Source: CAVTSA01 sp963737225
GTDB taxonomy: Bacteria > Chloroflexota > Dormibacteria > Dormibacterales > Dormibacteraceae
DNA: 64,000 bases
Reading direction: 5' to 3'
Assembly (NCBI GenBank): GCA_963737225.1
Contig: CAVTSA010000004.1
Span: 682,001-746,000, forward strand
A program made the position numbers and the translations under genes. Below are positions 1 to 6,936 of this stretch, one piece after another; within the stretch, counting starts at the first letter, position 1; each line of letters starts with the position of its first letter. Under the pieces are notes generated by a model. The model worked only from the letters and a program-made list of their open reading frames with translations, had not been told where the DNA came from and did no database searches.

Positions 1-7
1 CCCGCAA

Positions 8-16
8 TGGTACAAT
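8..16 (+). promoter_or_regulatory. Candidate extended -10 promoter element for rpmB
   Basis: TGGTACAAT matches an extended -10 (TG, one base, TACAAT). It lies about 85 bases upstream of the rpmB start. The -35 region would fall outside the window, so it cannot be checked. Confidence 0.4.
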
Positions 17-56
17 TCCCCGCCGGCCATATCACGAAATCCGGTGATTGCCCAGC

Positions 57-77
57 ATTCGGGGGGAAGCCCCGAAT
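57..77 (+). promoter_or_regulatory. Perfect hairpin in the rpmB leader
   Basis: ATTCGGGG at 57-64 and CCCCGAAT at 70-77 form an 8-bp perfect stem with a GGAAG loop, ending a few bases before the Shine-Dalgarno of rpmB. Its position suggests a leader structure that could affect rpmB translation or act as a weak attenuator; no function is shown by the sequence. Confidence 0.45.
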
Positions 78-99
78 CCCCTCAAGGAAGAGCTCGAAT

Positions 100-285
100 A
101 TGTCCAAAAAGTGCGAGATCTGCGGCAAGGGTCCGCAGTACGGAAACAACGTCAGCCACTCCAAGCGCCGCACCAACCGGCGGTTCCTGCCGAACCTGCA
201 GGTCGGCCGGGTCGAGATCGGCGGCCGGGTGGTGCGGGCCCGCGTCTGCACGCGCTGCCTGAAGGCGCACCCCGCCACCAGCTAG
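100..285 (+). CDS. rpmB: 50S ribosomal protein L28
   Basis: The 61-residue product is ribosomal protein L28 of the large subunit. It has the usual lysine-rich start (MSKKCEICGKGP), the SHSKRRTNRRF block in the middle, and two CxxC pairs (CEIC near residue 5 and CTRC near residue 51) that make the zinc-binding form of L28. The ATG at 100 is chosen because family members begin exactly there and AAGGAAG lies just upstream; an ATG at 7 would add 31 unrelated residues. The gene stands alone on the plus strand, followed at once by a small membrane-protein frame. Length is normal for the family. Confidence 0.97.
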   Translation: MSKKCEICGKGPQYGNNVSHSKRRTNRRFLPNLQVGRVEIGGRVVRARVCTRCLKAHPATS

Positions 286-290
286 CGGCC

Positions 291-611
291 CTGATCGTTC
301 CCTACCTGGTCGCCGGGATCCTCACCTTCCTGGCGTGCGGGGCGGCGGAGTACTTCCTTTTCAGCAGGTTGCTGGTGCCGGGGCTGGCACGGCCCGAGCC
401 CGCCGAGAAGCGGCGCACGGTGGTCCGCTGGTTCAGCCTCAACGCCGGCATCTGGGTCCTGGTCGTGCTCGGGTGCATCGCCTACATCGCGGTGTTCCGG
501 CACCAGTCCACCGGCTACGCGTGGATCGTGCCTCCGGTGGCGGCGCTCCTCGGCACCGGCCTCCCGATGCAGTTCTCGGTGATGCGGATTGCCCGCACCG
601 CGCTCACCTGA
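291..611 (+). CDS. Small putative membrane protein, start uncertain
   Basis: An open frame of about 106 codons follows rpmB and ends at 611. It encodes about three hydrophobic segments: residues near 2-22, 45-65 and 75-95. A charged stretch, PEPAEKRR, sits between the first two. No ATG or GTG lies ahead of the first hydrophobic segment. CTG at 291 is therefore taken as a tentative start; a TTG at 369 or GTG at 375 would remove the first segment. I do not recognise the family. Position and composition suggest a real integral membrane protein cotranscribed with rpmB, but it could be spurious. Confidence 0.4.
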   Translation: MIVPYLVAGILTFLACGAAEYFLFSRLLVPGLARPEPAEKRRTVVRWFSLNAGIWVLVVLGCIAYIAVFRHQSTGYAWIVPPVAALLGTGLPMQFSVMRIARTALT

Positions 612-647
612 GCGGCCGCCGGTCTCGCCCGGTCTTCGGCCCCGCTC

Positions 648-1550
648 CTACCGCAGTCCGACCATCGCCTTCGTGATCTGCGTGGCCAGGCGCGGGTTCT
701 CACGCAGCCGGCGCAGCGAGTAGGCGCGCCACTCCCGACCGAAGGGCACGTAGACGCGGACGGGCCGTCCCTCCGCCCGCAGACCGCGCCGGACATCCTC
801 GCGCACGCCGAGCAGCAGCTGGAACTCGGTGTGGGCGGGGCCGGGGTCCCGCCGGTCCAGCAGCTCCGTCGCCTCGGTGATCAAGCGGTCGTCGTGGGTC
901 GCGATGGCGAGATCGAGCCCCGCCGAGATCGCACGCTCGGTGAGCAGGAGGTAGGCTCGCTGAATCTCTCGAAAGCCGGTGTGGGCGATCTCCGGCGACT
1001 CCAGATAGATCCCCTTCACGAGCCGGACCGGGATGCCGCCGGCGATCAGCCGTTCCAGGTCGCGGGGCGTACGGAAGAGCCGCGCCTGGAGCACCGCCCC
1101 GACCCGGTGGCCGTTGGCTCGGGCCGCCTCCACCAGGTCCAGCGTGCGGTCGACGGTGGTCGCCTCCTCCATGTCGATGCGGCAGAAGCGGCCCGCCTCA
1201 CGGGCGGCGTCGAGCACGCGCCGCAGATTCTCGGCGCACAGCAAAGGGTCGATGCCGAGCCCGAGCGACGACAGCTTCACCGAGACGCCGCACTCCAGCC
1301 CTCGCCCCTGGATCGACCGCAGTGCCTGCTCGAAGGCGGCCGCCATCTCCCGAGCGTCGGCGCCCGTACGCACGTGCTCGCCAAGCACGTCGAGGGTCGC
1401 CTGGCACCCCTCCTCCTCGCTCAGCCGCGCCACCACGGCCAGCGCATCGGCGAGGGTCTCGCCCGCGATGTAGCGTCTGGCCACCCGTCCCACCAGGGCG
1501 CGCGGCAGGATGGGCACCAGGCCCGCGATGGAGCGATCCAGGACGTTCAA
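648..1550 (-). CDS. Proline dehydrogenase
   Basis: The 300-residue product is a monofunctional proline dehydrogenase. This FAD enzyme oxidises proline to 1-pyrroline-5-carboxylate at the membrane and feeds electrons to the quinone pool. Visible family motifs are VSVKLSSLG near residue 90, the FCRIDMEE strand, LVKGIYLE near 178, ATHDDR, and the C-terminal VYVPFGREWRAYSLRRL substrate-binding block. Length fits the PutB-type single-domain enzyme. The start is TTG at 1550, whose bases overlap the TGA of the upstream membrane-protein gene (TTGA), so the two are probably translated together. No P5C dehydrogenase lies beside it; two aldehyde dehydrogenase genes near 60-64 kb are too distant to assign. 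Confidence 0.93.
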   Translation of the reverse strand: MNVLDRSIAGLVPILPRALVGRVARRYIAGETLADALAVVARLSEEEGCQATLDVLGEHVRTGADAREMAAAFEQALRSIQGRGLECGVSVKLSSLGLGIDPLLCAENLRRVLDAAREAGRFCRIDMEEATTVDRTLDLVEAARANGHRVGAVLQARLFRTPRDLERLIAGGIPVRLVKGIYLESPEIAHTGFREIQRAYLLLTERAISAGLDLAIATHDDRLITEATELLDRRDPGPAHTEFQLLLGVREDVRRGLRAEGRPVRVYVPFGREWRAYSLRRLRENPRLATQITKAMVGLR

Positions 1551-2104
1551 TGAAGGACCTCTGCCTTGAGCACGATGATGGCAGCGCCGAGCCCGCCGAG
1601 GAGGAACCCGACACCCACCTGCGGCAGCGCGCGAAGACCGGCGAGGCGTGCCGAGCGGAGGCCGTAGCCGATCAGCGAAAGCGTGATCATGCCCAGCCCC
1701 AGGTAGCAGGCGGCGTCCGGCGACGCGCCCAGAGCTTCAGCCACCGCCACGACCGCCAGCGGCGGCAGACATGCCGCGGTCATGACGAGCACCCGGCGCA
1801 GCTCCCGCCGCGGACGGAAGGGGACCGAGGATTGCTCCGCACCCGCGGGCCGGCGACGGGCCGCCGCCAACCGGCTGCCAATCGCTTCGGCGTAGGCGTC
1901 GGCGACCGCGAAGACGAGGATCGTGGTGACGGTCACCACGGCAAGCTCGGCGAGGCTTCTCGTCTCCCCGACCGCCGAGGCCAGCGTGGCGCCCGTGATC
2001 ACCTGGCCGTAGATCACCGCCGATACGTTGTCCTCAGGCTGGATGGCTACCAGGACACGGTGCCAGGCACGCTGGACCGGGTCTCTCGTCGTGCCGGCGC
2101 TCAT
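1547..2104 (-). CDS. Hypothetical integral membrane protein
   Basis: The product is 185 residues with about four hydrophobic segments (roughly residues 28-45, 48-68, 105-125 and 130-180). A basic, arginine-rich loop lies in the middle. I recognise no enzyme motif. The start is ATG at 2104 (MSAGTTRDP); upstream codons in the same frame are arginine-rich and look non-coding. Its stop overlaps the TTG start of proline dehydrogenase. That suggests coupled expression, perhaps a membrane partner or simply an operon neighbour. It is divergent from the gene at 2152, leaving 47 bases for both promoters. Confidence 0.7.
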   Translation of the reverse strand: MSAGTTRDPVQRAWHRVLVAIQPEDNVSAVIYGQVITGATLASAVGETRSLAELAVVTVTTILVFAVADAYAEAIGSRLAAARRRPAGAEQSSVPFRPRRELRRVLVMTAACLPPLAVVAVAEALGASPDAACYLGLGMITLSLIGYGLRSARLAGLRALPQVGVGFLLGGLGAAIIVLKAEVLH

Positions 2105-2151
2105 GCTGTGCGCATACGGTACTTTCCCGGCCCAGCTACGATGAGAACGCG

Positions 2152-2760
2152 ATGGCAGACCAGGTCCCCGCGCGGGAAGCCGAGCACGAGCTCTACGACA
2201 TGCAGATCGGGCTCTTTCCGAGCGGCAGGGCGGCCGCGGCCGCCATCGCCGGATTGCAGGACCGGGGGTACCCGGATTCGTCGCTCCACCTTCGCCGCCC
2301 GGTCGACGCACCCAAGGCCCGCTACGGGATCGGCCTCTCGGTCGGCATCCTGGGCGGCGGCGTTCTCGGCTTGCTGGTCGGCCTCGTCCTCGGCTACCTG
2401 ATCACCCTCGCCGAGCCACTGGTGGGACCGGTCACCGACACCGTCGGGATCTTCGCGATCGTCGGGATCTTCGCGGTCTTCGGCCTGCTCTCCGGGGCCA
2501 CCGCGGGCGGTCTCTTCGCGATGGCCGCGGTCGCCGACCCGGCTCACTTCCTGAATCAGGAGCTGGAGTCCGGCCACTACCTGCTCGGGGTCCGCGCGGT
2601 GGGCGAGCAGGAGGAGGAGAAGGTCGAGCTGGACCTCGACGCGGTCGGCGCCGACGACGTGATCTTCGTGCCCGTGAGCGAGACGCTGGAGCGGGTGTTC
2701 AACGCAACGCCCGCGGGAGGCAGCCACCCGTTGGTACGGGGGGCTGCTCCGCGAGCCTGA
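2152..2760 (+). CDS. Membrane protein with glycine-rich transmembrane hairpin
   Basis: The 202-residue product starts with a soluble region of about 60 residues containing FPSGRAAAAAIAGLQDRGY. That resembles the start of the general-stress (YflT/17M-like) fold, in which a helix follows a short strand. Two long glycine-rich hydrophobic segments follow, near residues 65-85 and 97-122. An acidic C-terminal region (EQEEEKVELDLDAV) comes last. This layout is common in small stress-associated membrane proteins, but the family assignment is tentative. The gene stands alone on the plus strand and converges on the ABC permease gene at 2789. Confidence 0.65.
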   Translation: MADQVPAREAEHELYDMQIGLFPSGRAAAAAIAGLQDRGYPDSSLHLRRPVDAPKARYGIGLSVGILGGGVLGLLVGLVLGYLITLAEPLVGPVTDTVGIFAIVGIFAVFGLLSGATAGGLFAMAAVADPAHFLNQELESGHYLLGVRAVGEQEEEKVELDLDAVGADDVIFVPVSETLERVFNATPAGGSHPLVRGAAPRA

Positions 2761-2788
2761 GAGCAGGTCCGGCCCGAGGCCCGGTGTC

Positions 2789-3550
2789 CTAGGCGACCGC
2801 GCGGCCCATGGCGCGAGCCGCCACCACGACCGCGATCACGGCGAGCGCGGCCATGATCGCCACTCCCTCGAGCACCGTGCTGGTGGCCACCTGGTCGTTG
2901 AAGATGGCCCTTCCCGCATTGACCGCGTAGCTCAGCGGGTTGGCCTTGGCGATGTCCTGCAGCCAGACGGGAGCCAGCGTCAGAGGCAGCAGCACCCCGC
3001 TCAGCAGGAGGAGCGGGAGCGTCGCGGTGAAGGTCAGGGGGGCGAACGAGTCCTCGTTCTTCAGCCACAGGGCGAGCGCGTACGAGATGGAGCTGAAGAG
3101 GAGGCCGATGAGGGCGACGAGCGCCAGCATGACGACCAGGCCGAGCGGGTGGATGTCGAGGCCGAAGGGAAGCGAGCAGACCACGATGATCAGGGCCTGG
3201 ACCACGATCGTCAGAATGTCGCGCAAGGAGCGACCGAGCAGAAGCGCGAGCCGGCTCACCGGGGTCACCCGCAGCCGCTCCACGATCCCGAAGCGCAGGT
3301 CCGAGATGAGCCCGAAGCCCACGCCCGCGGCGCTGAACAGTCCCAGCTGCACCAGCAGGCCGGGAACGAACACGTTGTAGGCGCCGCCGGAGGGGAACCC
3401 GGGCGTCTCGGCGATCGATTTCAGCAGCGGAGCGAACAGGACCAGGTAGAGGATCGGCTGCAGGACCCCGATCAGGACCCACGCCGGGTTGTGGATGAAC
3501 AGGCTGAAGTAGCGCTGGAACACCAGCCAGGTGTCGCGAAGGAACTTCAT
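2789..3550 (-). CDS. ABC-2 type exporter permease (DrrB-like)
   Basis: This 253-residue membrane protein has six hydrophobic segments and the ABC-2 permease layout: an N-terminal amphipathic stretch (MKFLRDTWLVFQRYF), the conserved block ERLRVTPVSR near residue 90, and NPLSYAVNAGR near 210. It should pair with the ATPase encoded just upstream at 3725-4687 to export a hydrophobic compound, as DrrA/DrrB does. The start is ATG at 3550, since the conserved N-terminus begins there. No Shine-Dalgarno precedes this ATG. It follows two near-copies of its own first codons, each ending in an ATGA overlap, so initiation probably relies on re-initiation. Confidence 0.92.
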   Translation of the reverse strand: MKFLRDTWLVFQRYFSLFIHNPAWVLIGVLQPILYLVLFAPLLKSIAETPGFPSGGAYNVFVPGLLVQLGLFSAAGVGFGLISDLRFGIVERLRVTPVSRLALLLGRSLRDILTIVVQALIIVVCSLPFGLDIHPLGLVVMLALVALIGLLFSSISYALALWLKNEDSFAPLTFTATLPLLLLSGVLLPLTLAPVWLQDIAKANPLSYAVNAGRAIFNDQVATSTVLEGVAIMAALAVIAVVVAARAMGRAVA

Positions 3551-3648
3551 GCCGGTGTACCCCAGAAGAGCTTGTGTTGGGGGTCCCCGGAAAGCGGAGC
3601 TTGCGGAGCTTTTTGGGGGTGGAGCCAGGTGTCGCGAAAGAACTTCAT
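3547..3648 (-). other. Mini-ORF 2, copy of the permease 5' end
   Basis: A 33-codon frame starts with MKFFRDTWL, matching the first residues of the downstream permease with one conservative change. It then continues into unrelated proline-rich sequence (HPQKAPQAP). Its TGA overlaps the permease ATG at 3550 as ATGA. It looks like a partial tandem duplication of the permease start rather than a conserved peptide gene. Confidence 0.6.
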
Positions 3649-3713
3649 GCCCGGGTAGCCCCGATGAGCTTGTGATGCGGGTGGAGCCAGGTGTCGCGAA
3701 AGAACTTCATCAT
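3551..3713 (-). repeat. Tandem repeats of the permease start region
   Basis: The block that reads ATGAAGTTCTTTCGCGACAC on the minus strand occurs with starts at 3710, 3648 and, with two base changes, at 3550. Spacings are 62 and 98 bases. The segment CACAAGCTC with its neighbours also recurs in both spacers. The second spacer carries an extra 36-base insert with a small AGCTCCGC direct repeat. Confidence 0.85.
3645..3713 (-). other. Mini-ORF 1, copy of the permease 5' end, carrying the only good ribosome-binding site
   Basis: A 22-codon frame begins ATGATGAAG and encodes MMKFFRDTWL followed by HPHHKLIGATRA. Its TGA overlaps the ATG of mini-ORF 2 as ATGA. A GAGGG motif at 3718-3722 lies 4 bases from the first ATG and 7 from the second, right after the stop of the ATPase gene. 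This is probably the ancestral permease start region, now cut off by duplication. Confidence 0.6.
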
Positions 3714-3724
3714 CGAACCCTCGT

Positions 3725-4687
3725 TCAGGCCGCCTGATCGCGGAGCGAGCGGCCGGTCTGGCGGAGAAAGACGTCGTCCAGGCTGGGGCGGGTCAGGGAA
3801 AGCGTCTCGATCTGGGCGCCGGTGCCGTCGATCAGACGCAGCAGGGCCGGCATCGCCGACTCCCCCCGCTCGACGTAGAGCCGCAGCGTGCCTTCATGTT
3901 CCGCCGCCTCGCGGACGAACGGCTGGCGCTCCAGAACCGCCAGCAGCGCCGGTGCGTCGCCGGTCACGCCGATCGTGATCAGGTCGCCCGCGACCTGTCG
4001 CTTCAGCTCTGCCGGGCTGCCCTCGGCGACGATGGTGCCGTGGTCGATGATCGCGAGCTGGTCGCACAGCGCGTCCGCCTCGTCGAGGTAGTGCGTGGTG
4101 AGGAAGACGGTCACACCGGTCTCGCGGAGGCGCCTCACCTCGTCCCAGAGATGGGCTCGTGCCTGCGGGTCGAGGCCGGTCGTCGGCTCGTCCAGGAATA
4201 GCAGGGGGGGCCGGTGGACGAGGCCCAGCGCCACGTCGAGGCGGCGCCGCTGCCCGCCGGAATAGGTGCCGCTTCTGCGATCCGCCGCCTCCTCAAGCTC
4301 CACGCTGCGCAGCAGCTCGGCGGCCCGTACCTGTGCTTCGCGCTTGGTCATCCCGTTGACGCGCGCCTGGAATACGAGCTCGGCCCGGCCGGTGATCTGG
4401 CGGTCGGTGCCGCCGGCCTGACTCACGTACCCGATGCGACGGCGAACGCCCGCCGGGTCGCGACGGAGGTCGCAGCCGGCCACCGTCGCTTCCCCTGACG
4501 TCGGCTGCAGCAGGGTGGCGAGCATGCGCAGTGTCGTCGTCTTGCCTGCGCCGTTGGGCCCGAGGAAGCCGAAGATTTCCCCCCGCCGAACCTGCAGGTC
4601 GACGCCGCGGACCGCCTCCACCGGACCTTTGCCGGATCGGAACACGCGACGCAGTGCCTTGGTCTCGATGACCAGTTGAGTGCTCAT
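3725..4687 (-). CDS. ABC exporter ATP-binding protein (DrrA-like)
   Basis: The 320-residue ATPase belongs to the daunorubicin-resistance DrrA type. Motifs are Walker A GPNGAGKTT near residue 41, signature YSGGQRRR near 143, Walker B LLFLDEPTTGLD near 162, and the H-loop TTHYLDEAD near 195. A C-terminal extension typical of this family (TLSLTRPSLDDVFLRQTG) follows. ATG at 4687 is chosen: MSTQLVIETKAL fits the family start and AAGGAG lies about 12 bases upstream. It sits between the PadR regulator and the permease on the same strand. That is the usual arrangement of a PadR-controlled drug or lipid exporter. Confidence 0.95.
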   Translation of the reverse strand: MSTQLVIETKALRRVFRSGKGPVEAVRGVDLQVRRGEIFGFLGPNGAGKTTTLRMLATLLQPTSGEATVAGCDLRRDPAGVRRRIGYVSQAGGTDRQITGRAELVFQARVNGMTKREAQVRAAELLRSVELEEAADRRSGTYSGGQRRRLDVALGLVHRPPLLFLDEPTTGLDPQARAHLWDEVRRLRETGVTVFLTTHYLDEADALCDQLAIIDHGTIVAEGSPAELKRQVAGDLITIGVTGDAPALLAVLERQPFVREAAEHEGTLRLYVERGESAMPALLRLIDGTGAQIETLSLTRPSLDDVFLRQTGRSLRDQAA

Positions 4688-4803
4688 AGGAGCGTCGTTC
4701 TCCTTCTCTTGGCGCTTGCCAGAGCGCCGTCTTGGCGCGGAGGACCGGCGGAGGTGCACGCCTCGAGCGCCGGGCCGGGACCACGGAAACGGGACGGCTC
4801 AGG

Positions 4804-5400
4804 TCATGGGGCGATCTCCTCCTCGCCAGGGCCCTCGGGCCGCCCCGTCTGGGCGGGCCACGCGGGCCAGGTCAGCGTGCCGTCGCCCAGCTCCGCGATC
4901 GTCTGCCGGGTCCAGGCCAGCTCCGCCTTTCGCAGCGCCAGCGCGTACTCGACCTCGATCACGAACACACGGGGAAACTCGGTGGCGCGGAAGTCCTCGA
5001 GCAGCACCTCACTTTGCGCGACGGCCGCCGCCAATTGGGCCGCGCGCAGCTGGAGCATCTGCCTCACCTGCTGTGGCTCCATGCCGGGCAGGTGAGAGAG
5101 CGGAGCGATCACCCTGGGGAAGTCGTTCCCGATCGTCGTCATCAGCTCGTAGGTGCGCGCCTCGACCTCCTCGACCCCGGCCTCCGTGATCCGGTAGACC
5201 CGACGCTCGGGGCGGTTTCCCTCTCGCTCCGTCTCGGCGCCCTCGATGAGCCCGGCCCGCTCCAGCTGATGGATCGCGTGATACAGCGAGTCGGTCTTCA
5301 GGTTGAGGATCCAGGCCTTGCCCCGCTCGCGCATCAGGCGCTGGAGCTTGTAGGGGTGGGCGGGGCCCTCGCGGAGCTGGCAAAGGACCGTGTAGGCCAT
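4804..5400 (-). CDS. PadR family transcriptional regulator
   Basis: The 198-residue protein has the PadR winged helix at its N-terminus: LREGPAHPYKL near residue 8, TDSLYHAIHQLERAGLI near 35, and the wing with YRITEAG near 70. A C-terminal helical dimerisation region of Vir-type PadR proteins follows. PadR proteins repress exporter operons and release DNA when they bind the drug. Here the gene precedes an ABC-2 exporter on the same strand, so it probably controls that operon and itself. ATG at 5400 is used; an in-frame TTG at 5430 would add ten residues. It is divergent from serA with 93 bases between. Confidence 0.92.
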   Translation of the reverse strand: MAYTVLCQLREGPAHPYKLQRLMRERGKAWILNLKTDSLYHAIHQLERAGLIEGAETEREGNRPERRVYRITEAGVEEVEARTYELMTTIGNDFPRVIAPLSHLPGMEPQQVRQMLQLRAAQLAAAVAQSEVLLEDFRATEFPRVFVIEVEYALALRKAELAWTRQTIAELGDGTLTWPAWPAQTGRPEGPGEEEIAP

Positions 5401-5434
5401 CAGGCTGTCTGGACGTCTCGGGGGTGCCAAGGCA

Positions 5435-5453
5435 ATACTTCGTGTGCAGTATA
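5435..5453 (-). promoter_or_regulatory. Candidate PadR operator overlapping a -10 hexamer
   Basis: ATACT at 5435-5439 and AGTAT at 5448-5452 form an inverted repeat with an 8-base spacer, the layout of PadR operators. On the minus strand TATACT at 5448-5453 is a good -10, with a weak TTGCGC -35 at 5473-5478. Binding here would block RNA polymerase at the padR promoter, consistent with autorepression. Confidence 0.6.
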
Positions 5454-5493
5454 GCAATGGAGGTAGTCCAGGGCGCAACCCCCCACCGGTACG

Positions 5494-6717
5494 ATGGCGC
5501 CCATGATCTCGGCCCCGCCGACGCTGCGCGCGCTGCTCCTGGAGAACATCGACGAGCGCGGCGTGCATCTGCTGCAGGGAGCCGGCTGGGAGGTCTCGAC
5601 GGTGAGCCGGTCCCTGGCCGAAGAGGACCTGCTGGAGCGCCTGGACGGCGTGCAGATCCTCGGGATCCGCTCCAAGACCCGGCTCACCGAGCGCATCTTC
5701 GAGCGCGCGCGGGGCCTGATCGCCGTCGGTGCCTTCTGCATCGGCACCGACCAGATCGACCTGGAAGCGGCCTCGCGGGCGGGGGTCTGCGTCTTCAACG
5801 CCCCCTTCTCCAACACCCGCAGCGTGGTGGAGCTGGTGCTGGCTGAGATCATCGCGCTCTACCGGCAGCTGCCGGCCAAGATCACCCATATGCATCGCGG
5901 CGTGTGGGACAAGGCAGCGATCGGGAGTCACGAGATCCGGGGGCGCACGCTCGGGATCGTCGGCTACGGCAAGATCGGTTCCCAGCTCTCGGTGCTGGCG
6001 GAGAATCTCGGGCTGAGGGTCTGCTTCTACGACATCCAGGACCGCCTCGCGCTGGGCAACGCCCGCGGCTGCTCCAGCCTCGACGAGCTGCTGCGCGACT
6101 CGGACGCCGTCACGCTCCACGTGGACGGCCGCCCGGGCAACTCGGGGATGTTCGGCGAGCGCGAGCTCTCGCTGATGCGGGATCAGAGCCTCTTCCTGAA
6201 CCTCTCGCGCGGATTCGTCGTCGACCACGCGGCCCTCCGCCGCCACCTCGAGTCGGGACATCTGGCGGGGGCGGCGATCGACGTGTTTCCGGCCGAGCCC
6301 CTGGGCCGGGGGGACGAGTTCGTGTCCGAGCTCCGGGGCCTGGACAACGTCATCCTCACCCCACACATCGGAGGCTCGACCGAGGAGGCGCAGCGGGACA
6401 TCGGAGAGTTCGTCGCCTCCAAGCTCTGCGATCACGCCGAGCGCGGTACCACCGCGCTGTCGGTCAACTTTCCCGAGCTGGTCCTCCCGGGCGCCCATTC
6501 GGGGCGCCGCCTCTGCCATCTGCACATCAACGTGCCCGGGGTGCTGGCCAAGGTGAACAGCATCCTGGCCGCCGAGAACGTCAACGTCGAGGCTCAGCTG
6601 CTCGGCACCCGGGGCCATCTCGGCTATTTGCTCACCGATGTGGATCACTCCTGCTCGGCCGGCGTGATCGAGCGCCTCCAGGCACTCGAGGAGACGGTCC
6701 GCCTCCGCGTCCTCTAG
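5494..6717 (+). CDS. serA: D-3-phosphoglycerate dehydrogenase
   Basis: The 407-residue enzyme catalyses the first step of serine synthesis, NAD-dependent oxidation of 3-phosphoglycerate. It shows the E. coli type layout. The substrate domain has IRSKTRLTE near residue 58. The Rossmann motif is GYGKIGSQL near 157. NLSRGFVVD near 230 holds the catalytic arginine and PHIGGSTEE near 288 the catalytic histidine. A C-terminal ACT domain (INVPGVLAKVNSIL onward) should bind serine for feedback inhibition. The ATG at 5494 is used; a second ATG three codons on is possible. The gene is divergent from padR. Length matches the E. coli enzyme. Confidence 0.96.
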   Translation: MAPMISAPPTLRALLLENIDERGVHLLQGAGWEVSTVSRSLAEEDLLERLDGVQILGIRSKTRLTERIFERARGLIAVGAFCIGTDQIDLEAASRAGVCVFNAPFSNTRSVVELVLAEIIALYRQLPAKITHMHRGVWDKAAIGSHEIRGRTLGIVGYGKIGSQLSVLAENLGLRVCFYDIQDRLALGNARGCSSLDELLRDSDAVTLHVDGRPGNSGMFGERELSLMRDQSLFLNLSRGFVVDHAALRRHLESGHLAGAAIDVFPAEPLGRGDEFVSELRGLDNVILTPHIGGSTEEAQRDIGEFVASKLCDHAERGTTALSVNFPELVLPGAHSGRRLCHLHINVPGVLAKVNSILAAENVNVEAQLLGTRGHLGYLLTDVDHSCSAGVIERLQALEETVRLRVL

Positions 6718-6728
6718 CACCTGCCGGC

Positions 6729-6790
6729 CCCGTTTCGCACGGAACGGAGGTCATCGGGCCCGGTTTGGGAACCCTTCCGCGCGAAACGGG
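6729..6790. terminator. Inverted repeat after serA
   Basis: CCCGTTTCGC at 6729-6738 is the exact reverse complement of GCGAAACGGG at 6781-6790, separated by 42 bases. It lies 11 bases after the serA stop, so it may end or slow serA transcription. It has no T-tract, and the long loop makes termination uncertain. Confidence 0.4.
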
Positions 6791-6810
6791 CGGCCCCGCC
6801 GAGGCGATGT

Positions 6811-6828
6811 AACGCGATGATTCGCGTT
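6811..6828. promoter_or_regulatory. Short perfect palindrome upstream of the MacB-like operon
   Basis: AACGCGA and TCGCGTT flank TGAT, giving 7-bp arms about 110 bases upstream of the permease start at 6937. It could be an operator for the ABC operon or the second part of a serA terminator; the sequence does not decide. Confidence 0.4.
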
Positions 6829-6936
6829 AATCCACGATTCATCCGACCGAGGTAGCGTGCGCGCAGCCGCGCTGTCCGGAGCGATCCGCGCTGGCCCGGC
6901 GTGAGGACAGCTCGAAGCCGAAAGGAGGGTCGTCCA

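Noticed and set aside
5503..6720. Long minus-strand frame continuing upstream of padR across serA
   Set aside because: It is the antisense shadow of serA; the PadR domain begins near 5400 and the upstream codons show no family similarity.
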